Assembly: GCF_902833055.1 (NCBI RefSeq)
Contig: NZ_CADFEJ010000007.1
Span: 213,912 to 277,911 of the forward strand
Direction of reading: 5' to 3'
Source: Burkholderia territorii
Lineage (GTDB): Bacteria > Pseudomonadota > Gammaproteobacteria > Burkholderiales > Burkholderiaceae
DNA length: 64,000 nt
Positions within the stretch are counted from its first letter, which is position 1. Every line of letters starts with the position of its first letter. Made by a program: the position numbers and the translations under genes. The notes beneath the pieces were generated by a model. That model did not search any database, was not told the DNA's origin, and worked only from the letters and a program-made list of their open reading frames with translations. This document shows positions 16,713-26,090 of the stretch, piece after piece.

Positions 16713-18449
16713 TTAGCGCGCGAGCGCGGCGCGGATCTTCTCCGTCACCGTCGCCGCGGCCGCGTCGGCCGGCAGCAGCGTCGCTTCGGCGTCGCGGCGG
16801 CCCTGATACTCGATCTTGCCTTCCTTCAGGCCGCGCTCGCCGATCACCAGGCGATGCGGCACGCCGATCAGCTCCCAGTCGGCGAACATCACGCCCGGGC
16901 GCTCGCCGCGGTCGTCGAGGATCACGTCGACGCCGGCGGCGGTCAGTTCCGCGTACAGCTTGTCGGCCGCCTCGCGAACCATCTCGCTGCGATCGTAGCC
17001 CATCGGGCACAGCACGACCTCGAACGGGGCGATCGATTCGGGCCAGATGATGCCCTTCTCGTCGAAGTTCTGCTCGATGGCCGCGCCGAGAATGCGCGTG
17101 ACGCCGACACCGTAGCAGCCCATCAGCATCGGCTGCGGCTTGCCGGATTCGTCGAGGAACGTCGCGCCCATCGCTTCCGAGTACTTGGTGCCGAGCTGGA
17201 ACACGTGGCCCACTTCGATGCCGCGGCAGATGTCGATCACGCCCTTGCCGTCCGGCGACGGATCGCCCTTCTTCACGTTGCGCACGTCGGCGACTTCCGG
17301 CTCCGGCAGGTCGCGGCCCCAGTTCACGCCCGCGATGTGATAGTCGACCTCGTTCGCGCCGACGACGAAGTCGCTCATGTTCGCGACCGTGCGATCGGCG
17401 ATCACCTTCACCGGCTTCTTCGTGCCGACCGGGCCGAGATAGCCCGGCGGCGTGCCGAACCACTCGACGATTTCCTGCTCGGTCGCGAAGCGGTGGTTCT
17501 TCAGCCCCGGCAGCTTCGACACCTTGATTTCGTTCAGGTCGTGGTCGCCGCGCAGCATCACGAGCCAGATGGTCGGCTCGGCGCCTTCGTTGTCGGTGGC
17601 CAGCACGATCGACTTGATCGTGCGCTCGAGCGGGATCTCCAGCAATTCGGCGACGGCTTCGCACTTCGCCTTGCCGGGCGTCGCGACCTTTTCCATCGCT
17701 TCGGCCGGCGCCGCGCGTTCGGCAATCAGCGGCAGCGCTTCGGCCGCCTCGATGTTCGCCGCGAACTCGGACGTCGGGCAATAGGCGATCGCGTCCTCGC
17801 CGGTATCGGCGATCACGTGGAACTCGTGCGAGAAGTTGCCGCCGATCGAGCCGCTGTCGGCCGCGACCGCACGGAATTCGAGGCCGAGGCGCGTGAAGAT
17901 GCGCACGTATGCGTCATACATCTTGCGATACGACTCGTTCAGGCCGGCTGCGTCCTTGTCGAACGAATACGCGTCCTTCATGATGAATTCGCGGCCGCGC
18001 ATCACGCCGAAGCGCGGACGAATCTCGTCGCGGAACTTCGTCTGGATCTGATAGAAGTTCACCGGCATCTGCCGGTAGCTCTTGATCTGGTTGCGCGCGA
18101 TGTCGGTGATGACTTCCTCGTGCGTCGGCCCGATCACGAAGTCGTTGTCCTTGCGGTCCTTGAAGCGCAGCAACTCGGGGCCGTATTGTTCCCAGCGGCC
18201 CGATTCCTGCCACAGCTCGGCCGGTTGCACGGCCGGCATCAGCAGCTCGATGGCGCCCGCCCGGTTCATTTCCTCGCGCACGATCGCCTCGACCTTGCGA
18301 ATGGAACGCAGGCCGACCGGCAGGTAGTTGTAGATGCCGCCGGCGACGCGACGGATCATGCCGGCGCGCACCATCAGCTTGTGGCTGACGATCTCTGCGT
18401 CGGCCGGTGCTTCTTTGAGGGTGCCGATAAAGAAACGGGAAGCTTTCAT
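16713..18449 (-). CDS. proS: Prolyl-tRNA synthetase (bacterial type, with editing domain)
   Basis: Charges tRNA-Pro. 578 residues, the length of the E. coli-type enzyme with an INS editing domain between class II motifs 2 and 3 (about residues 225-400). N-terminal catalytic motifs include the [12 protein letters not shown] region and the motif 2 [19 protein letters not shown]; the C-terminal anticodon-binding domain has the usual ...[19 protein letters not shown] stable hairpin (18468-18488) lies 20 nt upstream of the start on the transcript. Interestingly, a tRNA-Pro gene is in the same window at 24.5 kb, but not linked to it. Confidence 0.97.
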   Translation of the reverse strand: MKASRFFIGTLKEAPADAEIVSHKLMVRAGMIRRVAGGIYNYLPVGLRSIRKVEAIVREEMNRAGAIELLMPAVQPAELWQESGRWEQYGPELLRFKDRKDNDFVIGPTHEEVITDIARNQIKSYRQMPVNFYQIQTKFRDEIRPRFGVMRGREFIMKDAYSFDKDAAGLNESYRKMYDAYVRIFTRLGLEFRAVAADSGSIGGNFSHEFHVIADTGEDAIAYCPTSEFAANIEAAEALPLIAERAAPAEAMEKVATPGKAKCEAVAELLEIPLERTIKSIVLATDNEGAEPTIWLVMLRGDHDLNEIKVSKLPGLKNHRFATEQEIVEWFGTPPGYLGPVGTKKPVKVIADRTVANMSDFVVGANEVDYHIAGVNWGRDLPEPEVADVRNVKKGDPSPDGKGVIDICRGIEVGHVFQLGTKYSEAMGATFLDESGKPQPMLMGCYGVGVTRILGAAIEQNFDEKGIIWPESIAPFEVVLCPMGYDRSEMVREAADKLYAELTAAGVDVILDDRGERPGVMFADWELIGVPHRLVIGERGLKEGKIEYQGRRDAEATLLPADAAAATVTEKIRAALAR

Positions 18450-18467
18450 GCGGACGGTTCCAAATGC

Positions 18468-18488
18468 GGCGCCCCAAGGCGGGGCGCC
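18468..18488 (-). promoter_or_regulatory. Hairpin in the proS leader
   Basis: Perfect 8-bp stem GGCGCCCC/GGGGCGCC (18468-18475 with 18481-18488), loop of five. It sits just upstream of the proS ribosome-binding region. No U tract follows, so it is not an obvious terminator; a role in translation or mRNA stability is speculative. Confidence 0.4.
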
Positions 18489-18628
18489 CGAAAAAGTTTC
18501 AAGGTGAAAAAGCTGCGCGCGACGAACGGCGATGGCGCAGATGACGTAGCAGACAAATCAGGGACAATTCAGCCGATGCACCCCGCGCGGATTCGCTCCG
18601 TCACGGTGCGCAGCGCCCGTTATCTGTT

Positions 18629-18634
18629 TATAAT
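18629..18634 (+). promoter_or_regulatory. rppH promoter -10 element
   Basis: A perfect TATAAT lies 33 bp upstream of the rppH ATG. No good -35 is found at 16-18 bp, so a partner activator or weak -35 is likely. Confidence 0.55.
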
Positions 18635-18667
18635 CAAAGCAATTTTAAAGGATTCGAAGGTGGTTGT

Positions 18668-19315
18668 ATGCTGGATCGTGAAGGCTTTCGCCCGAACGTC
18701 GGCATCATCCTCTTGAACGCGCGCAACGAGGTGTTTTGGGGCAAGCGGCTCCGCGAGCACTCCTGGCAGTTTCCTCAAGGTGGGATCAAGTACGGCGAGA
18801 CCCCCATGCAGGCGATGTACCGGGAACTGCACGAGGAGACCGGCCTGCATCCGGAACACGTCAAGATAATCGGCCGCACCCGCGACTGGTTGCGTTACGA
18901 GGTGCCTGACAAGTTCATCAAACGCGAAGTACGCGGCCATTACCGCGGCCAGAAGCAGATCTGGTTCCTGCTGCGGATGGTCGGACGCGATTGCGACATT
19001 TGCTTGCGCGCGACCGATCACCCGGAGTTCGATGCGTGGCGCTGGAACGAGTACTGGGTGCCGCTCGATGCGGTGATCGAGTTCAAGCGGGATGTTTATC
19101 AGTTGGCGCTGACGGAACTGTCGCGCTTCCTGCGCCGCCCGGCGCAGCGAGCCGAAAAGCCGCGCGGGCCGCGTCCGGCGCGCTATCCGCGCGTCGTCGG
19201 GGCGCAGGTCCAGCAGACGCTGACGATTGTCGACACATCGGTAGTGTGTTCGGAGATCGAAGCGGAGGCGAGCACGCTCGACGAGATGCCGCCCCGCGAG
19301 ATCGTCGGCAAATGA
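18668..19315 (+). CDS. rppH: RNA pyrophosphohydrolase (Nudix)
   Basis: Removes pyrophosphate from 5' ends of triphosphorylated (or diphosphorylated) mRNA, triggering decay; cytoplasmic. 215 residues. The N-terminal sequence [17 protein letters not shown] and the complete Nudix box [23 protein letters not shown] are diagnostic. The C-terminal 45 residues beyond the Nudix fold are basic, then acidic, and longer than in E. coli (176 residues), as in other Burkholderia. A strong terminator follows within 20 bp of the stop. Confidence 0.96.
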   Translation: MLDREGFRPNVGIILLNARNEVFWGKRLREHSWQFPQGGIKYGETPMQAMYRELHEETGLHPEHVKIIGRTRDWLRYEVPDKFIKREVRGHYRGQKQIWFLLRMVGRDCDICLRATDHPEFDAWRWNEYWVPLDAVIEFKRDVYQLALTELSRFLRRPAQRAEKPRGPRPARYPRVVGAQVQQTLTIVDTSVVCSEIEAEASTLDEMPPREIVGK

Positions 19316-19334
19316 CGAGTCGGACTGCATGACC

Positions 19335-19364
19335 GGGCGCGACCTTGTGTCGCGCCCTTTTTTT
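19335..19364 (+). terminator. Rho-independent terminator of rppH
   Basis: Perfect 9-bp stem GGGCGCGAC/GTCGCGCCC with loop CTTGT, followed by seven T residues. It ends just 14 bp before the next start codon, so the downstream gene must be expressed from read-through or a promoter within this short stretch. Confidence 0.92.
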
Positions 19365-19378
19365 ACGAGGAATGCATA

Positions 19379-19936
19379 TTGAAAGCGATTGCTCTCGCGC
19401 TCGCATCGATTGTCGCGGCGGCCACGCTGGCCGGTTGCGCGAATTCGAAGACGCCGACCAACAAGGACGACAGCGAATTCGTGTACCTGCTGGACCGCCA
19501 GGGCAACTGGAAGGAAAACCCGGTCGACACGCTGCCGCCGCTTCCGCAAGCGGGCGACCTGCTGCCGTTCAACGTATCGCAGAACACGCCGCTCAAGTTC
19601 TCCGTCGATGCGAAGTCGCTCGCGGTCGGCACTGATGGCGTCGTGCGCTATGCGGTCGTCATCACGAGCCCGGCCGGCGCCCGCAACGTGAACTACGAAG
19701 GCATCCGCTGCGACACCTACGAATGGCGTCAGTATGCGGGACTGAATGCGGATCACGACGGTTGGGACCGCACGGTCGAGAACGACTGGCGTCGCATCGA
19801 GAACGGTGAGCTGAACGCGTATCACTCGGCGCTGTACCAGGACTACTTCTGCTCGAACAAGATGCCGCAGGGCACGACCCAGCAGATTCTCGAGAACATC
19901 CGGTTCCATCGCACCGCGATGAGCCAGTTGCGCTGA
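19379..19936 (+). CDS. CNP1-like lipoprotein of unknown function
   Basis: 185 residues from a TTG start; ACGAGG lies about 9 nt upstream and the only ATG nearby is out of frame. A lipoprotein signal peptide ends in the lipobox LAGC (Cys near residue 20). The mature part (DSEFVYLLDRQGNWKENPVD...) resembles the CNP1-like family, named from a Neisseria/Cryptic protein and of unknown role; there is no catalytic motif. Two cysteines (around residues 116 and 159) could form a disulfide. It directly follows the rppH terminator. Confidence 0.85.
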   Translation: MKAIALALASIVAAATLAGCANSKTPTNKDDSEFVYLLDRQGNWKENPVDTLPPLPQAGDLLPFNVSQNTPLKFSVDAKSLAVGTDGVVRYAVVITSPAGARNVNYEGIRCDTYEWRQYAGLNADHDGWDRTVENDWRRIENGELNAYHSALYQDYFCSNKMPQGTTQQILENIRFHRTAMSQLR

Positions 19937-19976
19937 CAGCGCGACGCCGGCCGGAAGCCCTTCGGCCGGCCGCAAC

Positions 19977-20004
19977 AAAAAGCCCGCACGATGCGGGCTT
20001 TTTT
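19977..20004. terminator. Bidirectional terminator between CNP1-like gene and proB
   Basis: AGCCCGCA/TGCGGGCT (19981-19988 with 19992-19999), 3-nt loop, A run on the left and T run on the right. Serves both converging genes. Confidence 0.92.
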
Positions 20005-20032
20005 AGTATCTCGAGACGCCTTGACCGGGCGC

Positions 20033-21151
20033 TTACACGAGCACGAGGTTGTCTCGGTGAATCAGTTCCGGCTCCAGCATGTAGCCGAGCACCGTCTCGA
20101 TCTCGCCGCTGGGTTTGCGGTGAATCAGCTTCGTTTCCGCGCTGCTGTAGTTCGTGAGGCCGCGCGCCACTTCGCGTCCATCGGGGCCGACGCAGGCGAT
20201 CACCTCGCCGCGCGCGAAGGCGCCCTGCACGCCGGTCACGCCGATCGGCAGCAGGCTCTTGCCGCCGGCCGTCAGCTTCTCGACCGCGCCGGCATCGATC
20301 ACGACGTGCCCGCGCACCTGCAGGTGATCGGCCATCCATTGCTTGCGCGCGGCCATCCGCGCGGTGCGTGCGACCAGCTGCGTGCCGATCGCCTCGCCCG
20401 CCGCCAGCCGCACCAGCACGTCGGCTTCGCGGCCGCTCGCGATCACGGTGTTCGCGCCGCTGTGCGCGGCGCGCTTCGCCGCGAGGATCTTCGTCAGCAT
20501 TCCGCCGCGGCCGAGGCTCGAGCCGGCCCCGCCCGCCATCGCCTCGAGTTCCGGCGCGCCCGCACTGGCTTCCGCGACCAGCGTCGCGTTCGGATCCTTG
20601 CGCGGATCGGCGGTGAACAGCCCCGACTGATCGGTCAGGATGATCAACGCGTCGCCTTCGATCAGGTTCGCGACCAGCGCGCCGAGCGTGTCGTTGTCGC
20701 CGAACTTGATTTCGTCGGTGACGACCGTGTCGTTCTCGTTGATGATCGGCACGACGCCGAGCCGCAGCAGCGTGAGCAGCGTCGAGCGCGCATTCAGGTA
20801 GCGTTCGCGATCGGCAAGATCGGCGTGCGTCAGCAGGATCTGCGCGGTGCGGATATCGTGCTCGGTGAAGCGGCTTTCATAGACCTGCGCGAGGCCCATC
20901 TGGCCGACCGCGGCGGCAGCCTGCAGTTCGTCGATCTCGCGCGGGCGCTTGCTCCAGCCGAGCCGCTGCATCCCTTCGGCGATCGCGCCGGAACTCACGA
21001 GCACCACTTCCTTGCCCTGCGCCCGCAGTGCGGCTATCTGGGCCGCCCAGCGGCCGATCGCTGCATGATCGAGCCCCTTGCCGTCGTTGGTTACGAGGCT
21101 CGAGCCCACCTTCACCACCAATCGCTTCGAATCCGCGATGATCGAACGCAT
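20033..21151 (-). CDS. proB: Glutamate 5-kinase
   Basis: Phosphorylates glutamate to gamma-glutamyl phosphate, the first and feedback-inhibited step of proline synthesis. 372 residues: an amino acid kinase domain (about 1-260; [13 protein letters not shown] at the start and the [17 protein letters not shown] loop) followed by a C-terminal PUA domain (about 280-365). Encoded downstream of obg with a 90-bp gap. The rpmA-obg-proB order is common in beta- and gamma-proteobacteria. Confidence 0.97.
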   Translation of the reverse strand: MRSIIADSKRLVVKVGSSLVTNDGKGLDHAAIGRWAAQIAALRAQGKEVVLVSSGAIAEGMQRLGWSKRPREIDELQAAAAVGQMGLAQVYESRFTEHDIRTAQILLTHADLADRERYLNARSTLLTLLRLGVVPIINENDTVVTDEIKFGDNDTLGALVANLIEGDALIILTDQSGLFTADPRKDPNATLVAEASAGAPELEAMAGGAGSSLGRGGMLTKILAAKRAAHSGANTVIASGREADVLVRLAAGEAIGTQLVARTARMAARKQWMADHLQVRGHVVIDAGAVEKLTAGGKSLLPIGVTGVQGAFARGEVIACVGPDGREVARGLTNYSSAETKLIHRKPSGEIETVLGYMLEPELIHRDNLVLV

Positions 21152-21241
21152 CGTGCGCTGTCTCCTGTATCTGATGCCTGCCCGGCCGGGCGCGATTAAA
21201 TTCCGGCACCGGGCGCGATGCCCGGTGCGCTCCGGCCCCGC

Positions 21242-22357
<1,116 letters not shown>

Positions 22358-22480
22358 TCACTCCGACCAGTATTTCCGCTATTGTGCCGCGCGCCGGCGC
22401 GCTTGAACAATCTGCCGTTTGGCGGATTGCGTGCCGTTTCGCGACAGCCGCCGGTGCGCACATGCGCCCGGCGGCCAAAT

Positions 22481-22513
22481 AAAAAAAGGCCCCGCGAAGA
22501 CTGCGGGGCCTTT
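22481..22513 (-). terminator. Terminator after rpmA
   Basis: GGCCCCGC/GCGGGGCC (22488-22495 with 22503-22510) with an A run at 22481-22487 that is a U run in the leftward transcript. It separates the L21/L27 unit from obg. Confidence 0.92.
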
Positions 22514-22541
22514 CGGCTACGAAGCCCGTGGGTGCCTGAAC

Positions 22542-22805
22542 TTAGGCAGCCGCCGGGACGACGATGACCAGATGCTTCTTGTCCGCGCCCTTGGTCGCGA
22601 ACTTGACGTGACCGTCGACCAGCGCGAACAGGGTGTGATCCTTGCCCATGCCGACGTTCTCGCCAGCGTGCATGCGCGTACCGCGCTGACGCACGATGAT
22701 GCCGCCGGCGTTGATCGCCTGGCCGCCGTACACTTTCACGCCGAGACGTTTCGACTCGGAGTCGCGGCCGTTCCGGGAAGAGCCGCCTGCCTTTTTGTGT
22801 GCCAT
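22542..22805 (-). CDS. rpmA: 50S ribosomal protein L27
   Basis: 87 residues. Begins [20 protein letters not shown], the standard N-terminus that reaches into the peptidyl transferase centre in bacteria without N-terminal processing. Highly conserved [10 protein letters not shown] and HTLFALVDG segments are present. 24 bp downstream of rplU on the same strand, forming the usual rplU-rpmA unit. Confidence 0.98.
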
Positions 22806-22829
22806 CTGATTGCTCCTTTACCGAGGCGC

Positions 22830-23141
22830 TTACGCGTTGATCGCGTCGATGCGCAGCTCAGTGTAGTTCTGGCGGTGGCCGCCGTGCTTTTGGTAGTGCT
22901 TCCGGCGACGCATCTTGAAGATGGTGACCTTGGCATGACGACCGTGCGACACAACGGTGGCCTTGACGGAAGCCCCACTGACCAGCGGCGTACCGAACTT
23001 AATCGATTCGCCTTCGCCCACTGCGAGAACCTGGTCGAGCGTGATTTCAGCGTCAATGTCAGCCGGTATCTGTTCTACTTTGAGTTTTTCGCCAACGGCA
23101 ACCTTGTACTGCTTGCCGCCGGTTTTTATGACCGCGTACAT
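22830..23141 (-). CDS. rplU: 50S ribosomal protein L21
   Basis: 103 residues from the ATG at 23141 ([14 protein letters not shown]), the normal L21 start; the longer open frame to 23276 runs across the promoter. The conserved C-terminal [16 protein letters not shown] segment, which contacts 23S rRNA, is complete. First gene of the rplU-rpmA unit, driven by a near-consensus promoter and a leader with a hairpin. Confidence 0.98.
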   Translation of the reverse strand: MYAVIKTGGKQYKVAVGEKLKVEQIPADIDAEITLDQVLAVGEGESIKFGTPLVSGASVKATVVSHGRHAKVTIFKMRRRKHYQKHGGHRQNYTELRIDAINA

Positions 23142-23165
23142 TGAGAACCTCACTCTGGATCCAAT

Positions 23166-23190
23166 TTTTCCGCACACCACGCGCGGAAAA
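23166..23190 (-). promoter_or_regulatory. Hairpin in the rplU leader
   Basis: Perfect 8-bp inverted repeat (23166-23173 with 23183-23190; TTTTCCGC and GCGGAAAA on the transcript) with a 9-nt loop, lying almost exactly at the predicted transcription start. On the transcript it is followed by AATT, not a U run. Could be an autoregulatory r-protein site or a stability element. Confidence 0.55.
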
Positions 23191-23196
23191 CACGTG

Positions 23197-23225
23197 ATTA
23201 TACATGGGGTTAGCACCCAAGTCAA
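23197..23225 (-). promoter_or_regulatory. rplU-rpmA sigma-70 promoter
   Basis: On the minus strand TTGACT (23220-23225) and a perfect TATAAT (23197-23202) with an optimal 17-bp spacer. One of the strongest promoter matches in the window, as expected for ribosomal protein genes. Confidence 0.88.
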
Positions 23226-23305
23226 AGCCGATCCACGATTGCCGCGCGCAAGCCCTGGCCGGACGGCCAAAATCACGGCGCCGGCACGTCCGACAGACCG
23301 GGATA

Positions 23306-23331
23306 CCGCGGATTCGACTTATAATCCGCGG
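23306..23331 (+). promoter_or_regulatory. ispB -10 inside a 9-bp perfect dyad
   Basis: CCGCGGATT (23306-23314) and AATCCGCGG (23323-23331) are exact reverse complements with an 8-bp spacer, and TATAAT (23320-23325) lies across the spacer and second arm. Position 21-46 bp before the ispB start. It could be an operator for a dimeric regulator; no clear -35 is seen. Confidence 0.55.
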
Positions 23332-23351
23332 CATCACCCATTTCGATCATC

Positions 23352-24347
23352 ATGTCGTCGTCCACCGCCTCCCCCACCCTCAGCGCCGCCCACCTGCTCG
23401 CCCCGATCGCCAGCGACATGGAGCAGGTCAATCGCGTTATCCGGCAAAGCCTCGCGTCCGACGTGCTGCTGATCAACCAGATCGCCGAGTACATCATCGG
23501 CGCGGGCGGCAAGCGGCTGCGTCCGGCGCTGCTGTTGCTCGTCGCCGGCGCGCTCGGCGAGACGTCGCACCAGCGGCACGTGCTGGCCGCCGTCGTCGAG
23601 TTCATCCACACGGCCACGCTGCTGCATGACGACGTCGTCGACGAATCCGAACTGCGGCGCGGCCGCCAGACGGCCAATGCGCTGTTCGGCAACGCCGCGA
23701 GCGTGCTGGTAGGCGACTACCTCTATTCGCGCTCGTTCGAGATGATGGTCGGCGTCGGCAAGATGCGCGTGATGGAAATCCTGTCGGAAGCGACGACGAT
23801 CATTTCCGAAGGCGAAGTCCTGCAGCTCCTGAACATGCACGACGCGGACGTCGACGAGTCGCGCTACATGCAGGTAATCCGCTACAAGACGGCAAAGCTG
23901 TTCGAGGCATCGGCCCGCCTGGGCGCGGTGCTCGCCGGCGCCGATGCGCCGACCGAAGCCGCCGCGGCCGAATATGGCCGCCGCATCGGCACCGCATTCC
24001 AGATCATGGACGACTGGCTCGACTACGCGGGCACGGCCGAAGCGATGGGCAAGAATGCCGGCGACGATCTGCGCGAAGGCAAACCGACGCTGCCGCTCAT
24101 CTATCTGATCGAACGCGGCACGCCCGAACAGTCGGCGCTCGCGCGCGAGGCGATCGAACAAGGCGGCACCGATCGCTTCGATACGATCTTCGATGCGATC
24201 ACCCGTTCAGGCGCGCTCGACCACACGCTCGAATGCGCGCGCCAGGAAGCACAGGCCGCTGCTGCCGCGATCGCCGCGTTCCCGGACTCGATCTACAAGG
24301 AAAGCCTGCTCGCGCTGTGCTCGTATTCGACGTCGCGGCAGTCGTAA
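23352..24347 (+). CDS. ispB: Octaprenyl (polyprenyl) diphosphate synthase
   Basis: Trans-prenyl transferase that makes the ubiquinone side chain (C40, Q8 in Burkholderia). 331 residues. Both aspartate-rich motifs are present: LLHDDVVDESELRRG (first) and FQIMDDWLDYAG (second); the GGKRLRP substrate-binding motif is near residue 55. Divergent from rplU. In many proteobacteria ispB neighbours rplU-rpmA, so the context supports the call. Chain length is inferred from the genus and not from the sequence. Confidence 0.95.
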   Translation: MSSSTASPTLSAAHLLAPIASDMEQVNRVIRQSLASDVLLINQIAEYIIGAGGKRLRPALLLLVAGALGETSHQRHVLAAVVEFIHTATLLHDDVVDESELRRGRQTANALFGNAASVLVGDYLYSRSFEMMVGVGKMRVMEILSEATTIISEGEVLQLLNMHDADVDESRYMQVIRYKTAKLFEASARLGAVLAGADAPTEAAAAEYGRRIGTAFQIMDDWLDYAGTAEAMGKNAGDDLREGKPTLPLIYLIERGTPEQSALAREAIEQGGTDRFDTIFDAITRSGALDHTLECARQEAQAAAAAIAAFPDSIYKESLLALCSYSTSRQS

Positions 24348-24495
24348 ACGCGCCGCGAAGGGAACGCGATACCTTCTCTCGAAAAATTTCTTCGCGAAGG
24401 TATTCCCTTTTAGAAAAAACATCGTTATAGTTACGTTCTTGCTTGAGACGACGCAGCGATCTTCACGAAGGCGCCGGAGTCGGAAGAGCAAAAAT

Positions 24496-24572
24496 CGGGG
24501 TGTAGCTTAGCCTGGTAGAGCGCTACGTTCGGGACGTAGAGGCCGGAGGTTCGAATCCTCTCACCCCGACCA
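24496..24572 (+). tRNA. tRNA-Pro (anticodon CGG)
   Basis: 77 nt including an encoded CCA. Acceptor CGGGGTG pairs with CACCCCG; the D arm contains AGCCTGGTAGAGC; anticodon stem CTACG/CGTAG closes the loop TTCGGGA, giving anticodon CGG (codon CCG); T arm GGAGGTTCGAATCCTC. Very similar to E. coli proK. A terminator follows 9 nt after the gene. The 3' end is not duplicated nearby, so no integrated element is attached to it in this window. Confidence 0.97.
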
Positions 24573-24580
24573 GATTTGAA

Positions 24581-24613
24581 AAAACCGTGCACCACGTGCA
24601 CGGTTTTTTTTTT
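24581..24613 (+). terminator. Terminator after tRNA-Pro
   Basis: Perfect 9-bp stem ACCGTGCAC/GTGCACGGT (24584-24592 with 24596-24604), loop of three, flanked by A and T runs. Confidence 0.93.
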
Positions 24614-24721
24614 GCCTTTCCTCTGCCGATCGCGTGGTCGCCATGCGGCGCGCGACACGACCCGGCCGCCGGCCTCTGCTATATTTCCTCCATCCCTGTC
24701 CTTCACTGCCCTTTCTGACGC

Positions 24722-26008
24722 GTGGACCAAATTCCCTTATGGGCGCAAATCGGCGCCGTCTTCCTGCTTCTCCTCTGTTCCAGCTTCTTTTCCATTTCCG
24801 AGACCGCGATGATGGCGCTCAACCGCCATCGGCTGAAGCATCTCGCCGGCCAGGGCGTACTCGGCGCGAAAACCACGCAGGGTCTTCTCACGCGCACCGA
24901 CCTGCTGCTCAGCGTGATCCTGATCGGCAACAATCTGTTCAACACGATCATCCCGGTCCTGACCACTTCGCTCGCGCTGCACACGTTCGGCCGTAACAAC
25001 CTCGCGCTGTCGATCGCGACCGGCATCGTCGCGTTCCTGATCATCGTGTTCGCGGAAATCGCGCCGAAGATCGTCGGCGCGACCTTCCCCGAGCGCATCG
25101 CGCTGCCCGCCAGTCTCGTGATCGCGCCGCTGATGCGCGTGTTCAAGCCGGTCGTGTGGTTCGTCAACGCGCTCGCGAACGGCGTGCTCTGGGTGCTGCG
25201 CATCAATACGAAGAAGGGCCGCGACCAGCGCATGTCGGCCGACGAGCTGCGCGCGATCGTGCTCGAATCGAGCAGCTTCATGCCGACCAAGCACCGCAGC
25301 ATCCTGCTCAACCTGTTCGACCTCGAGAACATCACCGTCGACGACGTGATGGTGCCGCGCCGGCAAATCGAATCGCTGAACTTCTACGCGCCGCTCGACG
25401 ACATCCTGCATCAGCTCGAGACCTGCTATCACAACCGCCTGGTCGTCTACGAAGGCGACATCGACAAGGTGCTCGGCGTGCTGCATGTGAGGAAAACACT
25501 CACCGCGCTGCACAACCAGGATTTCGATCGCGAAACGTTGCGCACGCTGCTCGCCGAGCCGTACTACGTGCCGTCGGGCACGCCGGTGGTGCAGCAGCTC
25601 CAGTATTTCCAGGAAAGCCGGCAGCGAACGGCGCTCGTCGTCAACGAGTACGGCGAACTCGAGGGGCTCGTCACGCCCGAGGACATCATCGAGGAACTGA
25701 TCGGCGAATTCACGACGTCGATGCCGCGCGGCGAGCGCGCGGGCGGCTGGGATCAGAACGGCGAATGCATCGTCGCCGCCAGCATGCCGTTGCGCGAACT
25801 GAACCGCTGGCTGCACCTGCAACTGCCTACCGACGGACCGAAGACGCTGAACGGCCTGATCCTCGAGATCCTCGAGGAAATTCCCGAAGGCGACGTGTGC
25901 CTGAAAATCCAAGACGTGATGCTCGAGGTCATGCGCAGCGACGACCAGGCCGTTCGAACCGTCAAGCTGTTCAGGCCACGCGGCACGCGCGCGCGCGCCG
26001 CACGCTAG
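24722..26008 (+). CDS. HlyC/CorC-family membrane protein (CNNM + CBS domains)
   Basis: 428 residues from a GTG start (MDQIPLWAQIGAVFLLLLCSSFF). The N-terminal CNNM (DUF21) domain of about 190 residues has four transmembrane segments with the SETAMMALNRHRLKHLA motif. It is followed by two CBS domains (about 205-325) and a C-terminal CorC_HlyC domain. Proteins of this type are linked to Mg2+/Co2+ efflux or homeostasis; the older hemolysin label is misleading. The substrate here is not known. Co-directional with the pil-like genes but separated by 82 bp. Confidence 0.92.
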   Translation: MDQIPLWAQIGAVFLLLLCSSFFSISETAMMALNRHRLKHLAGQGVLGAKTTQGLLTRTDLLLSVILIGNNLFNTIIPVLTTSLALHTFGRNNLALSIATGIVAFLIIVFAEIAPKIVGATFPERIALPASLVIAPLMRVFKPVVWFVNALANGVLWVLRINTKKGRDQRMSADELRAIVLESSSFMPTKHRSILLNLFDLENITVDDVMVPRRQIESLNFYAPLDDILHQLETCYHNRLVVYEGDIDKVLGVLHVRKTLTALHNQDFDRETLRTLLAEPYYVPSGTPVVQQLQYFQESRQRTALVVNEYGELEGLVTPEDIIEELIGEFTTSMPRGERAGGWDQNGECIVAASMPLRELNRWLHLQLPTDGPKTLNGLILEILEEIPEGDVCLKIQDVMLEVMRSDDQAVRTVKLFRPRGTRARAAR

Positions 26009-26090
26009 CCGAACGGCCGACTGTCGGCGCCGCTCGCGATACGCGACCATTTGCAGGTCACGATCAACAGGCGGCCGAGCGCCGGCTCAC

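Noticed and set aside
24348..24495. Terminator after ispB (ATACCTTC/GAAGGTAT)
   Set aside because: The 8-bp stem has a 19-nt loop and only a weak T run, so I would not call it a terminator; ispB termination is left open.
24496..24620. tRNA-Pro as an integration site for a genomic island
   Set aside because: No integrase, no duplicated tRNA 3' end and normal core genes on both sides, so no island is inserted here.
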